Shown here: positions 1-7,430 of the stretch, one piece after another
Position numbering within the stretch: position 1 is the first letter of the stretch
Layout: the number at the start of each line of letters is the position of its first letter
DNA from: DATILI01 sp035476635
GTDB taxonomy: Bacteria; Pseudomonadota; Gammaproteobacteria; Burkholderiales; Burkholderiaceae_C
DNA length: 20,668 bases
NCBI GenBank assembly: GCA_035476635.1
Contig: DATILI010000078.1
Coordinates: 1-20,668 of the forward strand
Direction: 5' to 3'
The notes under the pieces: model-generated
What the model saw: only the letters and a program-made list of their open reading frames with translations
What the model was told of the DNA's origin: nothing
Database searches by the model: none
Position numbers and translations under genes: made by a program

Positions 1-2424
1 GCGGCGCTGACGGCCGTGGGCTTTTTTGCCGATCGGCTGAAGGGCGGCTTGCAGCGCGACGCGCGCCAGTTGCTGGGTGGCGATGCCGTCCTGTCCAGCG
101 ACCAGCCAACGCCCAAGGCGTTCCTGGACAAGGCCAGCGCCCTGGGCCTGCAATCGGTGGTCACGCTGGGCTTTCCGACCATGGGCCGGGCTGTGGAAGC
201 CCAGGGCGGCGCCAGCCGGCTGGTGGCGCTGAAGGCGGTGCAGCCGGGCTATCCGCTGCGCGGCAATCTGCAGGTGGCTGCGCAGCCCGAAACACCGGGC
301 AGTAACACGCGCGATGTGCCCGCGCGCGGCGAAGCCTGGATTGATGCACCGTTGCTCGACGCGCTGAACCTGAAGATGGGCGATGCCTTGTTGCTGGGCG
401 ATGCGCAGTTGCGCATTGCGCGCATCATCGTGGTCGAGCCCGACCGCGGCGGCGGCTTCATGAGCTTTGCGCCGCGCGTGATGGTCAACCAGGCCGACCT
501 GGCCGCGACCCGGCTGGTCCAGCCCGCCAGTCGCATCGGCTATCGCCTGGCCGTGGCTGGCAATGAGCGCGCGGTGCGCAGCTTTGTCGCCTGGGCCAGT
601 GACGAGGTCAAGAAGCCCGAGGTGCGCGGCGTGCGCGTGGAGTCGCTGGAAAGCGGCCGCCCCGAGATGCGCCAGACCATGGACCGTGCCGAGAAATTCC
701 TCAATCTCGTGGCGCTGCTCGCGGCCTTGCTGAGCGCGGTGGCGGTGGCACTGGCCGCGCGCGGCTTTGCCGCCAACCACCTGGACGATTGTGCGATGCT
801 GCGCGTGCTGGGGCAGAGCCAGCGCACGATCGCGTTGAGCTACTCCTTCGAATTCGCGCTGATCGGCCTGTTCGCCAGTGCCCTGGGCGTTGCCATCGGC
901 TTTGCGGTGCACTACGTGTTCGTGCTGCTGCTGGCGGGCCTGGTGGAGGCGGCGGCATTGCCGGCGGCGAGCTTCTGGCCGGTGGGTTTTGGCCTGGGCA
1001 TGGGGCTGACCTTGCTGTTTTCCTTCGGCCTGCCGCCGGTTCTGCAACTGGCGCAGGTGCCGCCGCTGCGCGTGATCCGGCGCGATGTCGGCAATCTCAG
1101 GCCGGCATCGCTGGCGGTGGTGGGCATCGGCATGACCGGCTTTGCAGCCTTGCTGCTTGCGGCCAGCAGCGACTTGCAACTCGGGTTGATCGCGGTCGGC
1201 GGTTTCGCCGCTGCGGTGCTGGTGTTCGCCGCCTTGAGCTTTGTCGCCGTCAAGCTCTTGCGGCGCAGCGTGAACGAGGCCACGGCCCCGCGCTGGCTGG
1301 TGCTGGCTACGCGCCAGATCTCGGCGCGGCCCGCCTATGCCGTGGTCCAGGTCAGTGCGCTGGCCGTGGGCCTGCTGGCGCTGGTGCTGCTGGTGTTGCT
1401 GCGCACCGATTTGATCAGCAGCTGGCGCCGCGCCACGCCGCCCGATGCGCCGAACCGCTTCGTCATCAACGTGATGCCGGAGCAGGGCGATGCGTTTCAA
1501 AAAGCGCTGCGCGACGCCGGCGTGCAGAAGTACGACTGGTATCCGATGATCCGCGGCCGCCTGGTCGCGATCAACGGCAAGACCGTCACGCCCGACGACT
1601 TCACCGAGGACCGTGCCAAGCGCCTGATCGACCGCGAGTTCAATCTTTCGAACACCGCCACGCAGCCGCCGCACAATCCGCTGGTGGCCGGCGCCTGGAC
1701 TGCCGAGGAGCAGGGCGCGATCAGCGTGGAAGAAGGCATCGCCAAGACGCTGAAGCTTTCGATGGGCGACACCTTGCGCTTTGACATTGCCGGCATCGTG
1801 ACCGACGCAAGGATCACTTCGCTGCGCAAGGTCGACTGGGGTTCGATGCGCGCCAACTTCTTCGTGATCTATCCGGTCAGCCGCATGCCCGACGTGCCGA
1901 CTACCTACCTCACGGCCTTCAAGGCGCCCGAGACCCGGGGCTTTGACAACAGCCTGGTGCGGCGCTTCCCGAACATCACCAATGTGGACATGAGCATCAC
2001 CATCCTGCAACTGCAGCGCGTGCTGGAGCAGGTGATCCGCGCGGTGGAATTCCTGTTCGGCTTCACGCTGGCCGCGGGCCTGGTGGTGCTGTTCGCCGCC
2101 ATCACCGCCACGCGCGAGGAGCGCGCCCGGGAATTCGCCATCATGCGGGCCGTCGGTGCGCGCGCCAGTTTGCTGCGCCAGGTGCAGCGTGCCGAACTCG
2201 CCGGTGTCGGCCTGCTGGCCGGTTTCCTGGCCAGCATCGTTGCCATGGCGGTGGGCTGGGGGCTGGCAAAGTATGTCTTTGAATTCCAGTGGGCCGCGTC
2301 GCCGCTGGTGCCCGTCGCGGGCTCGCTCACGGGTGCCTTGCTGGCGCTGGGCGCCGGCTGGTGGGGGCTGCGCGAGGTGCTGCGCCGGCCGGTTGTGGAA
2401 ACATTGCGGCGGGCTGCCGAATGA
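1..2424 (+). CDS. FtsX-family ABC transporter permease (YbbP-like), 5' end cut
   Basis: Integral inner-membrane permease of an ABC system of the YbbP/MacB-like class, which works with a separate ATPase probably encoded just left of the window. The open frame runs from base 1 with no upstream stop, so the true start is missing. About 807 residues are visible, close to the roughly 800 residues usual for YbbP, so only a short N-terminus including the first membrane helix is probably lost. The layout is that of the family: a large periplasmic region, a first FtsX domain with hydrophobic segments from about residue 230 (motif LNLVALLAALLSAVAVALAA), a central pair of helices, a second periplasmic domain, and a C-terminal FtsX domain with the typical TREERAREFAIMRAVGA motif. 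The substrate cannot be read from the sequence; relatives are discussed as exporters of lipids or hydrophobic compounds. The globin start lies 13 bases after its stop. Confidence 0.9.
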   Translation, partial: AALTAVGFFADRLKGGLQRDARQLLGGDAVLSSDQPTPKAFLDKASALGLQSVVTLGFPTMGRAVEAQGGASRLVALKAVQPGYPLRGNLQVAAQPETPGSNTRDVPARGEAWIDAPLLDALNLKMGDALLLGDAQLRIARIIVVEPDRGGGFMSFAPRVMVNQADLAATRLVQPASRIGYRLAVAGNERAVRSFVAWASDEVKKPEVRGVRVESLESGRPEMRQTMDRAEKFLNLVALLAALLSAVAVALAARGFAANHLDDCAMLRVLGQSQRTIALSYSFEFALIGLFASALGVAIGFAVHYVFVLLLAGLVEAAALPAASFWPVGFGLGMGLTLLFSFGLPPVLQLAQVPPLRVIRRDVGNLRPASLAVVGIGMTGFAALLLAASSDLQLGLIAVGGFAAAVLVFAALSFVAVKLLRRSVNEATAPRWLVLATRQISARPAYAVVQVSALAVGLLALVLLVLLRTDLISSWRRATPPDAPNRFVINVMPEQGDAFQKALRDAGVQKYDWYPMIRGRLVAINGKTVTPDDFTEDRAKRLIDREFNLSNTATQPPHNPLVAGAWTAEEQGAISVEEGIAKTLKLSMGDTLRFDIAGIVTDARITSLRKVDWGSMRANFFVIYPVSRMPDVPTTYLTAFKAPETRGFDNSLVRRFPNITNVDMSITILQLQRVLEQVIRAVEFLFGFTLAAGLVVLFAAITATREERAREFAIMRAVGARASLLRQVQRAELAGVGLLAGFLASIVAMAVGWGLAKYVFEFQWAASPLVPVAGSLTGALLALGAGWWGLREVLRRPVVETLRRAAE

Positions 2425-2430
2425 GAAAAT
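2425..2430 (+). promoter_or_regulatory. Possible -10 box, 7 bases before the globin start
   Basis: GAAAAT directly follows the permease stop and is separated from the globin ATG by 7 bases. If it is a -10 element, transcription would begin at or next to the ATG. No -35 element is evident, and chance similarity is possible. It belongs to a pattern seen at other genes in the window. Confidence 0.25.
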
Positions 2431-2437
2431 CCTGACT

Positions 2438-2842
2438 ATGCAAATCCAGGAAAAACCGCCTTTTGCCACCCCGTTCGAATGGATCGGCGGTGAAGAGCGC
2501 GTGAAGGCGCTGGTCGAGCGCTTCTACGACCTCATGGACCTCGAACCCGCCTACTCGGCCTTGCGCGCGGCTCACGGCAGCGAGTTGACCAACGCACGCC
2601 AACGCCTGTTCTGGTTTCTCTGCGGCTGGCTTGGCGGCCCGCAGCACTACACCGAGCGCTTCGGCCACCCGATGCTGCGCGCCCGCCACATGCCGTTTCC
2701 CATCGGCATCCAGGAGCGCGACCAGTGGCTGGCCTGCATGGACCAGGCCATGGGTGAGACAGGCGTAGACGAGAAGCTGCGCGCGCGGCTGCGGGATTCG
2801 TTTTTTCAGACGGGCGACTGGATGCGGAACAAGGCCGTCTAG
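2438..2842 (+). CDS. Group II truncated haemoglobin
   Basis: A 134-residue haem protein of the 2-over-2 truncated globin family, group II, likely cytoplasmic and involved in binding O2 or handling NO or reactive oxygen. Visible signatures: the N-terminal FEWIGGEERV segment, Tyr30 in RFYD (B10 position, distal ligand contact), His84 in RARHMPF (proximal F8 haem ligand) and Trp97 in DQWLACM (the G8 Trp typical of groups II and III). The length fits the family. I chose the ATG at 2438 because it starts the conserved globin fold; the longer frame from 2156 overlaps the permease in another frame and is a shadow. No clear Shine-Dalgarno sequence precedes it, but a GAAAAT box lies 7 bases upstream. 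The gene converges on the Smr gene with only 13 bases between them. Confidence 0.93.
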   Translation: MQIQEKPPFATPFEWIGGEERVKALVERFYDLMDLEPAYSALRAAHGSELTNARQRLFWFLCGWLGGPQHYTERFGHPMLRARHMPFPIGIQERDQWLACMDQAMGETGVDEKLRARLRDSFFQTGDWMRNKAV

Positions 2843-2855
2843 GTTTCGGCGACGG

Positions 2856-3527
2856 TCAATTCCCGCCGGGCGAGGGCTTCAGCAACACCAGCAGCGCGCC
2901 GGCGCCACCATCGACGCCGCGCGCCTGCACAAACGCCAGCACTTCGTCCTTCTGGATCAGCCAGCTTTGCACCTTGCCCTTGAGCACCGGGGTTTTGCCG
3001 GGCGAGCCCAGGCCCTTGCCGTGCACCACGCGCACGCAGCGTATGCCCTGGCGGTGCGCTTCGCGGATGAAGCTGGACAAAGTGTCGCGCGCTTTGTCGC
3101 TGCGCAGGCCATGCAAGTCCAGCTCGCGCTGGATGCTCCACACACCCTTGCGCAGCTTGCGCGTCACGTCGATGCCGATGCCGGCGCGGCGATAGCTCAA
3201 GGACTCGTCGGTATCGAGCAGGGTGACGGCATCGAAGTCGTCACTGATGGCCTCGCGCAGCACCGCCTGTTCGTCACGCTGCTGCTGCACCGGGACGGGT
3301 GGCGGCTGGCCGGGGCGCAGCAGCACCTTGCGGCGGTCAGGCAGGGGCTGCACTGCGCCGACCGCTCGGATAAACAGGTTTTTCTGCGCCTCGGCGCGGT
3401 GCTGCGCCGCGCGTTGCTCGGCCAGCTGCGCGGCGAGGCGGGCGGCTTCCGCGGCGCGCGCCTTGGCCACTTCCTGCTGGATATGCTTCAGGTCCTTCAG
3501 CGAGGTGACCTTCGCAGTGGTCTTCAT
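2856..3527 (-). CDS. Smr-domain protein (MutS2 C-terminal-like endonuclease domain)
   Basis: A 223-residue protein with an Alanine- and Arg/Gln-rich N-terminal half, probably a helical coiled coil at about residues 15-50, then an Smr domain at about 130-217. The Smr signatures are present: LDLHGL at 136-141 and HGKGLGS at 169-175, followed by the glycine-rich GGAGALLVLL end. Smr domains nick DNA or cleave RNA; in the E. coli relatives SmrA and SmrB the domain acts on nucleic acid, SmrB on mRNA at collided ribosomes. Which role applies here cannot be told from sequence. The start is placed at ATG 3527 (MKTTAKVTSLKDL); the longer open frame adds an unrelated tail that overlaps radC. It lies 16 bases downstream of radC on the same strand, so the two are probably cotranscribed. 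Confidence 0.88.
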   Translation of the reverse strand: MKTTAKVTSLKDLKHIQQEVAKARAAEAARLAAQLAEQRAAQHRAEAQKNLFIRAVGAVQPLPDRRKVLLRPGQPPPVPVQQQRDEQAVLREAISDDFDAVTLLDTDESLSYRRAGIGIDVTRKLRKGVWSIQRELDLHGLRSDKARDTLSSFIREAHRQGIRCVRVVHGKGLGSPGKTPVLKGKVQSWLIQKDEVLAFVQARGVDGGAGALLVLLKPSPGGN

Positions 3528-3543
3528 GGCCCAGGCCCTGGTG

Positions 3544-4221
3544 TCACAGCAAGCCGTGCTCGGCCATCGAAAGGGCGGCGCCAGGGGCCACGATGACATG
3601 GTCCAGCACCCGTACGTCCACCAGCGCCAGGGCGGCCTTGAGTGTGCTGGTCAGCGCTTCATCGGCGCGTGAAGGCGCTACCGTGCCGCTGGGGTGGTTG
3701 TGCGCCAGCACGACGGCGGCTGCGCCGTGGTGCAGGGCGCGCAAGACCACCTCCCGCGGGTAGACGCTGGTTTGCGTGAGCGTGCCGCGAAACAGTTCCT
3801 CCATCGCGAGAAGGCGGTTTTGCGCATCGAGAAACAGCACGGCGAAGACTTCGTGCGGCTTGGCCGCCAGTTGCAGCTGCAGGTACTGCTTGACGGCGTC
3901 CGGCGAGCCGAACACCTCGCGTTCCTTCAGTTGCTGTGCCAGCGCGCGGCGCGACAGCTCCAGCACGGCCACCAGCTCGGCCCGCTTGGCGCTGCCGCCC
4001 AGGCCCTTGATGCGCTTCAGGTCTTCGGCTGTGGTGTGCAGGAGGCCGGCGATGCCGTCGAAGCTGTCCAGCAGCTCCTGCGCCAGCAACAACACGCTCT
4101 TGCCCCTGATGCCGGTGCGCAGCAAGAGGGCCAGCAGCTCGGCATCGGCCAGCGCCTGGGGGCCGCGCGCCAGCAGTTTTTCACGCGGCCTGGCATCGGG
4201 AGGAAGGTCTTTCAGAGCCAT
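3544..4221 (-). CDS. radC: RadC-family JAB/MPN domain protein
   Basis: A 225-residue RadC-family protein (E. coli RadC has 222). It opens with the family's typical KDLPPDARPREKLL segment, has a helix-hairpin-helix-like region at about 60-82 (LKRIKGLGGSAKRAEL), and ends in a JAMM/MPN metalloprotein domain with HNHPSG and the trailing SRAD, giving His174, His176, Ser184 and Asp187, plus a candidate Glu at 141-142. The family was once linked to DNA repair, but a direct repair role in E. coli is disputed; JAB folds can be metal-dependent hydrolases. I place the start at ATG 4221 because that is where family similarity begins. An in-frame ATG at 4278 would add 19 residues and make the start overlap fkpB's. 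Smr follows 16 bases downstream. Confidence 0.92.
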   Translation of the reverse strand: MALKDLPPDARPREKLLARGPQALADAELLALLLRTGIRGKSVLLLAQELLDSFDGIAGLLHTTAEDLKRIKGLGGSAKRAELVAVLELSRRALAQQLKEREVFGSPDAVKQYLQLQLAAKPHEVFAVLFLDAQNRLLAMEELFRGTLTQTSVYPREVVLRALHHGAAAVVLAHNHPSGTVAPSRADEALTSTLKAALALVDVRVLDHVIVAPGAALSMAEHGLL

Positions 4222-4245
4222 ACCGGGAGGGATACCCAAGGTTTC

Positions 4246-4251
4246 TACAAT
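4246..4251 (+). promoter_or_regulatory. Candidate -10 box for fkpB-ispH
   Basis: TACAAT lies 25 bases before the fkpB ATG in the short divergent gap between radC and fkpB. It matches the TAnAAT form of sigma-70 -10 boxes. No good -35 hexamer sits at the usual 16-18 base spacing, so it is only a candidate. Confidence 0.4.
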
Positions 4252-4276
4252 GGAGCCCAGTTTATCGAGAGTTTTC

Positions 4277-4729
4277 ATGGCTTCAGTTCAACCCGGCTCC
4301 TTCCTCACCCTGCACTACCGTCTGGCAGGGCCGGCGGGCGACATCATCAACACCTTCCACGACAAGCCGGCCACGCTCTCCTTGGGCGCGGGCGAGCTTT
4401 CGCCAGCGGTGGAGCAGCGCATGCTGGGCCTGGCCGAGGGCGCGCGCGCGACCTTCGACATTCCGGCGGGCGAGGCTTTTGGCGCGCGCAACCCGGACAT
4501 GGTGCAGTGGGTGGCGCGCAAGCTGCTCAACCAGATGGGCGATCCGCACGAGCAATACAGCGTGGGCGACGTGGTGCAGTTCCCCACCCCGGACGGCCGC
4601 GGCAGCTACGCGGGCGCGGTGCAGCAAGTGGGCAATGCAGAGAGTACCGACGCCGTGCTGTTCGACTTCAACCACCCGCTGGCGGGCCAGCCGGTCACGT
4701 TCGAAGTGCAAGTGATCGGCGTGCTATGA
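4277..4729 (+). CDS. fkpB: FKBP-type peptidyl-prolyl cis-trans isomerase, SlpA/FkpB type
   Basis: A 150-residue SlyD-like FKBP (E. coli FkpB has 149), a cytoplasmic prolyl isomerase and chaperone. Residues 5-45 carry the first FKBP strand block (PGSFLTLHYRLAG) and the conserved glycine/leucine-rich turn. The insert-in-flap chaperone domain lies at about 71-125, and the FKBP fold resumes at FNHPLAGQPVTFEVQV (131-146), the NHPLAG signature of this subfamily. It lacks the His/Cys-rich metal-binding tail of SlyD, which supports FkpB over SlyD. The ATG at 4277 is where homology begins; the longer open frame is antisense to radC. The stop overlaps the ispH ATG (ATGA), so the two are coupled. The fkpB-ispH pair is conserved in many proteobacteria. 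Confidence 0.94.
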   Translation: MASVQPGSFLTLHYRLAGPAGDIINTFHDKPATLSLGAGELSPAVEQRMLGLAEGARATFDIPAGEAFGARNPDMVQWVARKLLNQMGDPHEQYSVGDVVQFPTPDGRGSYAGAVQQVGNAESTDAVLFDFNHPLAGQPVTFEVQVIGVL

Positions 4730-5709
4730 GAGCGCCCGTGCAACCCCAGGAAATCATGCTGGCCGAGCCGCGCGGCTTTTGCGCCGGCGTGGACCGCGCC
4801 ATCGAGATCGTCGAGCGGGCGCTGCAAAAGTTCGGTGCACCGATCTACGTGCGCCACGAGATCGTGCACAACACCTATGTGGTGAACGACCTCAAGGCCA
4901 AGGGCGCGATCTTCATCGAGGAGCTGGCCGACGTGCCGCCCGGCTCGACGCTGGTGTTCAGCGCCCACGGCGTGAGCAAGGCCGTGCAGGATGAAGCGCA
5001 GGCGCGCGGCTTCGCCGTGTTCGATGCCACCTGCCCGCTGGTGACCAAGGTGCATGTCGAAGTGGCCAAGCTGCACAAGGAAGGCTACGAGTTCATCATG
5101 ATCGGCCACAAGGGCCATCCGGAAGTCGAAGGCACCATGGGGCAGCTGGAAAGCGGCATTCATCTGGTGGAAGACGTGCACGACGTGGCAGGCGTGCAGC
5201 CCCGCCAAACCCGGAAACTGGCGGTGGTCACCCAGACCACGCTGAGCGTGGACGACGCAGCGGAGATCACGGCGGCCGTGAAGGCGCGTTTTCCTGAGGT
5301 GCGCGAGCCCAAGCAGCAGGACATTTGCTACGCCACGCAGAACCGCCAGGATGCGGTGAAGATCTTGAGCCCGCAGGTGGACATCGTGGTGGTGGTCGGC
5401 AGCCCGACCAGCTCCAACAGCAACCGGCTGCGCGAGCTGGCGCAAAAGCTCGGCACCGAGAGCTACATGGTCGACAGCGCGGAAGAACTCCAGCCTGAAT
5501 GGTTTGAAGGCAAGTCGCGCGTGGGTTTGACGGCCGGCGCCTCGGCACCGGAAATCCTGGTCAAGCAGGTGATCGATCGCATCAAGGCCCTGGGCGCGGT
5601 CTCCGTGCGCAAGATGAACGGCATCGAGGAAACCGTGAAGTTCCCGCTGCCCAAGGGGCTGAAACTGGAGGCTGGCGGCAGTGCCAGTGCAGGCGAGGAA
5701 AACGACTGA
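4726..5709 (+). CDS. ispH: 4-hydroxy-3-methylbut-2-enyl diphosphate reductase
   Basis: Last enzyme of the MEP (non-mevalonate) isoprenoid pathway. It reduces HMBPP to isopentenyl and dimethylallyl diphosphate using a [4Fe-4S] cluster. The 327-residue product has the three cluster cysteines: Cys19 in RGFCAGVDRA, Cys103 in DATCPLV and Cys201 in ICYATQNRQ. The active-site residues seen in E. coli are also present: the His in EIVHNTYV, the SAHGVS loop, HPE in GHPEVEGTMG (His131, Glu133), the TQTTLS stretch and SPTSSNSNRL. The start is ATG 4726, which overlaps the fkpB stop by 4 bases. It has about 10 more N-terminal residues than the E. coli protein; an internal ATG at codon 11 (IMLAEPRGF) is an alternative start. 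It converges on the CBS gene with 16 bases between. Confidence 0.97.
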   Translation: MRAPVQPQEIMLAEPRGFCAGVDRAIEIVERALQKFGAPIYVRHEIVHNTYVVNDLKAKGAIFIEELADVPPGSTLVFSAHGVSKAVQDEAQARGFAVFDATCPLVTKVHVEVAKLHKEGYEFIMIGHKGHPEVEGTMGQLESGIHLVEDVHDVAGVQPRQTRKLAVVTQTTLSVDDAAEITAAVKARFPEVREPKQQDICYATQNRQDAVKILSPQVDIVVVVGSPTSSNSNRLRELAQKLGTESYMVDSAEELQPEWFEGKSRVGLTAGASAPEILVKQVIDRIKALGAVSVRKMNGIEETVKFPLPKGLKLEAGGSASAGEEND

Positions 5710-5725
5710 TCGCTTTCACCCGCGG

Positions 5726-6370
5726 TCAACTCCACAAATCCAAGGGCGGGTCGGCCACCACGGCACGCAGGATGTCCGAGCGCGACACGAACCCGATGAC
5801 GGCGCCGCGCTCGTCCGTTACCGGCAGGCCAGGCAGCCCGGTGTCGAGCAAAGCTTGGGCGACGCGGCGAATGTCGGTGTCGGCTGCCACCGCCGGCACC
5901 GGCGTATGCATCAGTTCCGACACCGGCTGTTCGGCCAGCGTGCTCCAGATGCTGCGCCCGGCTTCCGGCGAAGACAGCAACTCGGGCTGCAGCAGATCCG
6001 CGCGGATCAACAGGCCTACCAGCGTGCCGCGCGCATCCAGCACTGGCGCCTGCGCGATGCGGTGATGCGCCAGAAGCTGCCAGCCTTCGGATACCGTGGC
6101 GTCCTGCGCAACCGAAATCACTTTATCGCTCATCACGTCCGCGACCCGCGTCAGGGGCTGGCGTTCCGGCTTGTTCTGCTTCGCCTGGGTGTAGGCGGCC
6201 AAGGCTTCGCGCCCGGCGCCGCTGGGCTTGGCGGGCAGCTCGAACTGGTGCTCCACGTCGGTGGGCCGAAAGGCGCGTACCCGGGCGGAGCGGCTGACCC
6301 CTGCCACCTGGGCCATTTTCTCCAGGTTGCCGCTGAAGACCTGGCCTGCGGTTCCGTAGACAAAAAACAT
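5726..6370 (-). CDS. CBS-domain pair protein
   Basis: A 214-residue, probably soluble protein. Residues 1-75 form an N-terminal region that matches no domain I can name (it begins MFFVYGTAGQVFSGNLEKM). Two CBS motifs follow: about 76-130 (VADVMSDKVISVAQDATV through GLLIRADLL) and about 150-207 (VSELMHTPVPAVAADTD through GFVSRSDILRAV). Paired CBS motifs form a Bateman module that usually binds adenosyl nucleotides such as AMP, ATP or SAM, and acts as a sensor. No catalytic or membrane domain is attached, so the regulated partner is unknown. The ATG at 6370 is well supported by AAGGAG about 8 bases upstream; the longer frame to 6463 lacks this. It is divergent from the dehydratase, with a 111-base gap that holds a palindrome. 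Confidence 0.88.
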   Translation of the reverse strand: MFFVYGTAGQVFSGNLEKMAQVAGVSRSARVRAFRPTDVEHQFELPAKPSGAGREALAAYTQAKQNKPERQPLTRVADVMSDKVISVAQDATVSEGWQLLAHHRIAQAPVLDARGTLVGLLIRADLLQPELLSSPEAGRSIWSTLAEQPVSELMHTPVPAVAADTDIRRVAQALLDTGLPGLPVTDERGAVIGFVSRSDILRAVVADPPLDLWS

Positions 6371-6399
6371 GCGAGCTCTCCTTTTCGAAGACGCCGCCC

Positions 6400-6420
6400 C
6401 GAAAACTAACATTAGTTTCG
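6400..6420. promoter_or_regulatory. Imperfect palindrome, possible operator
   Basis: An inverted repeat with arms CGAAAACTAA and TTAGTTTCG around a 2-base centre; the left arm has one extra A. It sits in the gap between the divergent CBS-pair gene and the dehydratase gene. AT-rich symmetry in a GC-rich genome suggests a repressor or activator site. On the minus strand, TTTACC (6430-6435) and TAATGT (6407-6412) are 17 bases apart, a weak promoter candidate for the CBS gene whose -10 would fall inside the repeat. No regulator gene is adjacent. Confidence 0.4.
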
Positions 6421-6481
6421 TACGCTCGCTCGGTAAACTTGAACCGGCCTCACCATTTCTCACCTTTTGTCACACCAAAGC

Positions 6482-7426
6482 ATGTTTGATCGCTCTGAAA
6501 TTGATAGTGCGTCTCGCCGGATTTACAAGGACCACAGCGCTTTTCTCAAGAAAACACCGCTGTTCAGGCTGCCCGGCGCCGCGTTCGGCCTGGCTTGTGC
6601 CGAGGTTTGGCTCAAGCTCGAGCATTTGCAGGTGGGCGGCAGCTTCAAGGCGCGCGGCATGCTCAACCGCCTGCTGGCCAATCCGATTCCGGCTGCGGGC
6701 GTGATCGTGGCCTCGGGCGGCAACGCCGGCATTGCCACGGCGGCGGCGGCCAAGGCGCTCGGCGTTCCCTGTGAAGTGTTTGTGCCCGTCGTTTCGCCGG
6801 AAGCTAAGCGCGCCAGGCTGCGCGCATTGGGTGCCCAGGTGTTGGTAACGGGTGCGCTGTATGCCGAGGCACTGGACGCTTGCCTGGCGCGGCAACGCGA
6901 AACCGGCGCCCTGTTGACCCATGCCTATGACCAGACCGAAGTGGTCGCCGGCGCCGGGACGCTCGGTATGGAGATAGAGGGGCAAGCCGACGGCCTGCCC
7001 GACAGCGTGCTGGTGAGCGTGGGCGGCGGCGGCTTGATCGCGGGCGTAGCAGCCTGGTTCGAGAGCCGGTCCAGCGTCATCGCGCTGGAGCCGGAGCTTG
7101 CGCCTACCCTGTACCGCGCGCGCGAAGCGGGCGAGCCGGTCGATGTGGCCGTGAGCGGCATTGCCGCCGATTCGCTGGGCGCCAGGCGCATCGGCGCCAT
7201 TGCCTGGGACGTCACCCAGCGCCACGTTCCACAGGCCTTGCTGTTGCCCGATGCGGCGATCCGCACGGCCCAGCAGTGGCTGTGGGGTGAGATGAAGCTT
7301 GCGGTCGAGCCTGCGGCGGCCCTGGGGCTGGCGGCGCTGCAAACCGGTGCCTACCGGCCGCGGGCCGACGAGAGAGTCTGCCTGATTCTTTGCGGCGCGA
7401 ATTTCGACCCGGCGACGCTGGCCTGA
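6482..7426 (+). CDS. PLP-dependent serine/threonine dehydratase-like protein (fold type II)
   Basis: A 314-residue cytoplasmic enzyme of the tryptophan-synthase-beta PLP family, in the branch that holds threonine/serine dehydratases and racemases. Lys56 in GGSFKARGM is the expected Schiff-base lysine. SGGNAGIATA (78-87) is the substrate/PLP loop, and GGGGLIAG (181-188) binds the PLP phosphate. There is no ACT regulatory domain, so it is unlike the long biosynthetic IlvA. The loop reads SGGNAG rather than the SxGNHAQG of classical threonine dehydratases, so the true substrate (threonine, serine, hydroxyaspartate or other) is uncertain. I start at ATG 6482; a TTG at 6467 would add five residues. 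No strong ribosome-binding site is visible. It converges on the VOC gene with only 4 bases between the stops. Confidence 0.85.
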   Translation: MFDRSEIDSASRRIYKDHSAFLKKTPLFRLPGAAFGLACAEVWLKLEHLQVGGSFKARGMLNRLLANPIPAAGVIVASGGNAGIATAAAAKALGVPCEVFVPVVSPEAKRARLRALGAQVLVTGALYAEALDACLARQRETGALLTHAYDQTEVVAGAGTLGMEIEGQADGLPDSVLVSVGGGGLIAGVAAWFESRSSVIALEPELAPTLYRAREAGEPVDVAVSGIAADSLGARRIGAIAWDVTQRHVPQALLLPDAAIRTAQQWLWGEMKLAVEPAAALGLAALQTGAYRPRADERVCLILCGANFDPATLA

Positions 7427-7430
7427 GGGC

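Noticed and set aside
789..1784. 331-residue plus-strand frame inside the permease gene
   Set aside because: Arg/Ala/Gly-rich frame-shifted reading of the permease, with no motifs; a GC-skew shadow.
2967..3596. 209-residue plus-strand frame opposite the Smr gene
   Set aside because: The opposite strand has the intact LDLHGL and HGKG motifs of Smr; this frame has no motif.
3694..4725. N-terminal part of a 671-residue plus-strand frame ahead of ispH
   Set aside because: It is antisense to radC and out of frame over fkpB, and has no family resemblance. IspH homology begins right after ATG 4726.
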